Positions 60,001 to 64,000 of a DNA stretch of 64,000 bases are shown in pieces; position 1 is the stretch's first letter; every line of letters starts with the position of its first letter. Made by a program: the position numbers and the translations under genes. This DNA is from Effrenium voratum (taxonomy: Eukaryota; Sar; Dinophyceae; Suessiales; Symbiodiniaceae), in NCBI GenBank assembly GCA_963377175.1, contig CAUJNA010003316.1, positions 243,501 to 307,500 on the forward strand. Direction: 5' to 3'. The notes beneath the pieces are model-generated. The model was not told where the DNA came from. It ran no database searches and was given only the letters and a program-made list of their open reading frames with translations.

Positions 60001-60780
60001 CAGTCGCAAGGCTCCCGGCTGGGGCTCACGCTTTCGGGGGCTTCGGCTCCGGGGAGGCTTTTTTCTTCCCGCGGCCAAGTTTTCGCGATTCTTGGTCGAA
60101 GGGTCGAAGGCTAGGTTCTTTTAGTTTTTGCACCGCAGATCCTCGGCGAAAATTAGTCTACAACAGAGGACACTCGCCGAAGCAGGGGAAATTTGGTCCA
60201 GCAGTTGGCCCGTAGCCACCGTTTTCAGGATGCATTCTGGATACTCTTGGCGGCAACTGCAACCAAGTGCATGCCTTCGCAAGCTCAACAGGTGCCCAAC
60301 GTTCCAGACCTGTTTTCTCCTCCTGAGCCTGTGAGCCAGCGTCGCAAGAGTTTCCGGGAAGGCCCCCGACCCGAAGACGTCACACATTTTGTTGGACCAG
60401 TCGCCGGCTGAGCCATGGGGACGAGGCAGCGCTGAGTGCGCAAAGTAGGGGGGATTTAGCGCGGTCTGCTTGGAGAGGGATGTCAGAGCCCATTTTCTCT
60501 CGCTGAGGTTTGGTCAGAGCAGGGGCGCCTGGGTGGCTCCGGGGACATTGGCAGGGCCAAGGGAGAAGGTCAGGGAGTTGCAAAAATTCGGGCGAAAGCC
60601 GCGGCGCTTGCCTCAATCCATTCCGGGATCGAGGGACTGGGCAATGGCCAGGGCAGCCCTTACCAAGGTCCTTTTGAGAGCACGGGCATTTTGTCTTTTA
60701 ACCTCGCGGCCACTGGCGACACAGCCGGTCCGCAACGACGACCACAGCCCCAGCGGCGGTAAGCAGGGTTGCTGAAATCG
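57068..60780. other. Host DNA, no gene assigned
   Basis: GC rises toward 59.8-60.7 kb, where short coding-like phrases appear (e.g. RRWAEASQAWQNAVDMAEPM near 59,890; VPNVPDLFSPPEPVSQRRKS near 60,300), but no gene model holds. Elsewhere nothing is recognised. Confidence 0.35.
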
Positions 60781-60781
60781 G

Positions 60782-62342
60782 GGAAACAAACAAACAAACA
60801 AACAAACAAACAAACAAACAAACAAACAAACAAACAAACAAACAAACAAACAAACAAACAAACAAACAAACAAACAAACAAACAAACAAACAAACAAACA
60901 AACAAACAAACAAACAAACAAACAAACAAACAAACAAACAAACAAACAAACAAACAAACAAACAAACAAACAAACAAACAAACAAACAAACAAACAAACA
61001 AACAAACAAACAAACAAACAAACAAACAAACAAACAAACAAACAAACAAACAAACAAACAAACAAACAAACAAACAAACAAACAAACAAACAAACAAACA
61101 AACAAACAAACAAACAAACAAACAAACAAACAAACAAACAAACAAACAAACAAACAAACAAACAAACAAACAAACAAACAAACAAACAAACAAACAAACA
61201 AACAAACAAACAAACAAACAAACAAACAAACAAACAAACAAACAAACAAACAAACAAACAAACAAACAAACAAACAAACAAACAAACAAACAAACAAACA
61301 AACAAACAAACAAACAAACAAACAAACAAACAAACAAACAACAAACAAACAAACAAACAAACAAACAAACAAACAAACAAACAAACAAACAAACAAACAA
61401 ACCAACAAACCAACCAACCAACCAAACAAACAAACAAACAACAAACAAACAAACAAACAAACAAACAAACAAACAAACAAACAAACAAACAAACAAACAA
61501 ACAAACAAACAAACAAACAAACAAACAAACAAACAAACAAACAAACAAACAAACAAACAAACAAACAAACAAACAAAAACAAACAAACAAACAAACAAAC
61601 AAACAAACAAACAAACAAACAAACAAACAAACAAACAAACAAACAAACAAACAAACAAACAAACAAACAAACAAACAAACAAACAAACAAACAAACAAAC
61701 AAACAAACAAACAAACAAACAAACAAACAAACAAACAAACAAACAAACAAACAAAAACAAACAAACAAACAAAAACAACAAACAAAACAAACAAACAAAA
61801 ACAAACAAACAAAAACAAACAAACAAACAAACAAACAAACAAACAAACAAACAAACAAACAAACAAACCAAACAAACAAACAAACAAACAAACAAACAAA
61901 CAAACAAACAAACAAACAAACAAACAAACAAACAAACAAACAAACAAACAAACAAACAAACAAACAAACAAACAAACAAACAAACAAACAAACAAACAAA
62001 CAAAACAAACAAACAAACAAACAAACAAACAAACAAACAAACAAAACAAACAAGCAAGCAAACAAGCAAGCAAGCTGCAAGCAAGCAAGCAGGCAAACAA
62101 ACAAACAAACAAACAAACAAACAAACAAACAAACAAACAAACAAACAAACAAACAAACAAACAAACAAACAAACAAACAAACAAACAAACAAACAAACAA
62201 ACAAACAAACAAACAAACAAACAAACAAACAAACAAACAAACAAACAAACAAACAAACAAACAAACAAACAAACAAACAAACAAACAAACAAACAAACAA
62301 ACAAACAAACAAACAAACAAACAAACAAACAAACAAACAAGA
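60782..62342. repeat. 1.56-kb AAAC tetranucleotide array
   Basis: Nearly uninterrupted CAAA/AAAC repeats, with a CCAACC block near 61,400, single-base slips (e.g. 61,340, 61,575, 61,755) and a GCAAGCAAGC block near 62,050-62,090. Frames over it read KQTN or CLFV and are artefacts. Confidence 0.98.
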
Positions 62343-62824
62343 GACAGCAAGAGGGAGGTCCCACATCCCTTGCCAGGCCCGCTTTTCCGCCTCAAGACTT
62401 TGACTGGCCCTTTGTGCTCTTTGCGGGGGTCTAGAATTCGAAACGACCATGAGGTTTCCAATGTTGGATAACTCATAGTTTTAGTCAGGATCCGTGAACT
62501 CGGGACGCAGAGCAAGGAATTTCCATCTTTACAGGAAGACTGTGTCGAAGTTCGTGGCTGCCGGGGATTGGTTGCACCAAGGGGTTGTACTCCTTTGCAT
62601 TGGGCTTTCTGGGCCAAGATATCAGGCGTTTTTGTGGCAGAAGGGAGGGCTGACAAATGCCTCTAACTGGGGCGGAGGCGGGGGATTCGGGAGAGCCTCT
62701 TTTGCAAGTGTCTTATATGCGCGAGCAGGGCCATTCAAGAACCATTCAAGAACCGAATCTGCAGCTTTTGTTCTCTCAAGTCATTCCGTGATTTCCCAAG
62801 TCCCGGTGCAAACTGGTCCCTGCC
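62343..62824. other. Host DNA upstream of KH gene
   Basis: Unique sequence; probably promoter or 5' leader of the following gene. No motif is recognised. Confidence 0.35.
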
Positions 62825-62839
62825 ATGCTGCGTGCCATG

Positions 62840-63716
62840 GCTACTCCAGGTGTGGGCGTGCCCGCTGACTGGAGGGTACCATCAGACTGGCACCAAGTTG
62901 CCAAGATTCCAATGGACAGCTTGCGCACCAACCCGGGGACGGTGTTTGCCTACAAGGGCAATAAGAGCAGCAAGCGCAGCAACAATTCCAGCTCCGACTC
63001 CACCTGTGATAGCGATGATGGAAGCCGCTTTGGCTATGGGACTGTACGGCCGCCTCCTGGCCTGGAGCATTTGGGCCCATGTCCTGTGGGCCTGGCCCAG
63101 TCGCTTCGTGAGACCTGTCCGGGCGAAGTGACTGGGGTGTGCAAGAAATGGAGGAAGCCCAAAGTTCCGCAGTATGGCTTCGCAGTAACCTTTGAGGAGT
63201 TTGATGCTGTGACGCACAAGAACTTTGAGTTTGTGGAGCGGATCTTCGGCCGGAAAGGAGTCAACGTGAAGAGAATCTCCGGGTCAGCGGATGCCAAGGT
63301 ACGTCTCATGGGAGAAGGCAGCGGTTACAAGGAGCAACAGGGGCAACTGCATTTGGTGGTGATATGCCCATCGCAGCCCGGCCACAAGGTGCAGCATTTG
63401 AAGCATGGTGAGAATAAGGAATGTTTGCATGACTACTGTAGCTGAGGGGGCTGGTGCACATACTCAGTTGTTCAGTGGCACCCTTTTTCCCCTTTTTTTG
63501 GGGTGGTTGTTTATCAAAAATGGTCTTCCCCAAAAAGGGTTCCCTCGTTTTTCCAGGGTCACTGAACAACTGAGCATAGCATCGGCCATCATTTTGCCAA
63601 GGCAGGAGAAGGAGGACCTGGCCCTTCGCCTCACCATTTTGCTGTTTGACAACCTGAGGACGCACTTCTCCCGCTTTTGCCGTGTTTTGGCTGGCAAGTT
63701 GACAGAAGCTGTGTGA
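62840..63716 (+). CDS. KH-domain RNA-binding protein, two exons
   Basis: Exon 1 62,840-63,407 (an in-frame ATG at 62,825 is also possible), intron 63,408-63,579 (GTGAGA ... CATAG), exon 2 63,580-63,716. The join keeps frame (phase 1, giving ...HLKH-ASAIILPRQ) for about 235 residues. The N-terminal part is Ser-rich and disordered (SSKRSNNSSSDSTCDSDDGS). The KH region FEFVERIFGRKGVNVKRISG, ADAKVRLMGEGSGYKE, LHLVVICPS has the GRKG loop (variant of GxxG) and SF1-like GEGSGYKE. The exon 2 helices LALRLTILLFDNLRTHFSRF finish the protein. It likely binds RNA. No relation to the virus is seen. Confidence 0.65.
63463..63574. mobile_element. 112-bp MITE / introner-like element in KH intron
   Basis: Perfect 15-bp inverted ends CTCAGTTGTTCAGTG and CACTGAACAACTGAG, flanked on both sides by CATA (63,459-63,462 and 63,575-63,578), a 4-bp target duplication. 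It sits right at the intron's acceptor (CATAG), so without it the intron would be ~56 nt. Confidence 0.8.
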
Positions 63717-64000
63717 AAAACTTTGACCCGGAGGACCGGATTTCGCGAGTTTGAAAGGCATGGGCAGAAATCCGGTCATCTCACCTGCCCATGCTGAGGC
63801 AAGGAAGGGCTCCCGCCTGTGAAGTTGTACAAGGTCATCTCGCTCGAGGAAGCACGGACCTTCGGAAGGAGCTCAAGTTAGCGGAGAGAGGCTTTGGTTG
63901 GCTCGGTTCTTTGCACTGCAGTCACTGCCTTGTATTGAGAATCAATTCCAGTCAAGTTAATCAAAGCGGTCAACCCAAAGGAAGACCTATGACTGCAGAA
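63717..64000. other. 3' flank of KH gene
   Basis: Short inverted phrases GATTTC/GAAATC and CATGGGCAG/CTGCCCATG near 63,740-63,795. Nothing else is recognised before the window ends. Confidence 0.35.

Noticed and set aside
60613..62656. Very long ORFs (540-650 codons) reading CLFV or KQTN repeats
   Set aside because: They are the translation of the AAAC tetranucleotide array in all frames; no start context or non-repeat domain.
1..64000. Chimeric assembly joining a virus to unrelated DNA
   Set aside because: Both terminal repeats are complete with host-type sequence on each side, and relics of similar viruses lie in the left arm; integration is the simpler reading, though spanning reads would decide.

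Overview
The window looks like nuclear DNA of a microbial eukaryote, most probably a dinoflagellate-type alga. The evidence is a eukaryotic 5S rRNA gene, degenerate CCCTAAA-type arrays, many large microsatellites, small foldback repeats, and short exons separated by introns (one clear GT-AG intron and possible GC-AG introns). The species cannot be fixed from sequence alone.

Centre (about 22,884-46,327): a single endogenous Polinton-like virus (Polinton/Maverick class). It is bounded by ~266-bp terminal inverted repeats and has an AT-rich core against a GC-rich host. It carries a DDE integrase, a packaging ATPase, a double jelly-roll major capsid protein, a minor capsid (penton) protein, a protein-primed family B DNA polymerase, an S74-type fibre, a lipase, a C5 DNA methyltransferase, zinc-finger proteins and several small coiled-coil proteins. 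Morphogenesis genes lie in the middle. The polymerase and methyltransferase lie to the right. At the left end is a family of small F-box-like genes sharing a promoter motif. At the right end is a higher-GC cargo block of two intact genes with ubiquitin-like (beta-grasp) domains. Most core genes carry nonsense codons or frameshifts, so the copy is structurally complete but looks inactivated, or its assembly contains errors.

Left arm (1-22,880): a graveyard. From 1 to 12.6 kb it holds GC-rich fossils of other Polinton-like virus genes (fibre, Dam-type adenine methyltransferase in two pieces, family B polymerase). These are mixed with three related foldback elements, a 1.8-kb inverted-repeat element, minisatellites and the 5S gene. 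From 12.55 to 14.08 kb is a palindromic GAT microsatellite. From about 14.9 to 20.4 kb is a coding-like segment with a roughly 30-fold excess of the palindrome GCATGC. From 20.8 to 22.2 kb there are more ATC/GAT microsatellites.

Right arm (46,330-64,000): mostly non-coding host DNA. It holds a telomere-like array beside the virus, two copies of a small inverted-repeat element, exons of a TPR protein, a CT microsatellite, a 1.56-kb AAAC array, and a two-exon KH-domain gene. The intron of the KH gene contains a 112-bp miniature inverted-repeat element with a 4-bp target duplication.
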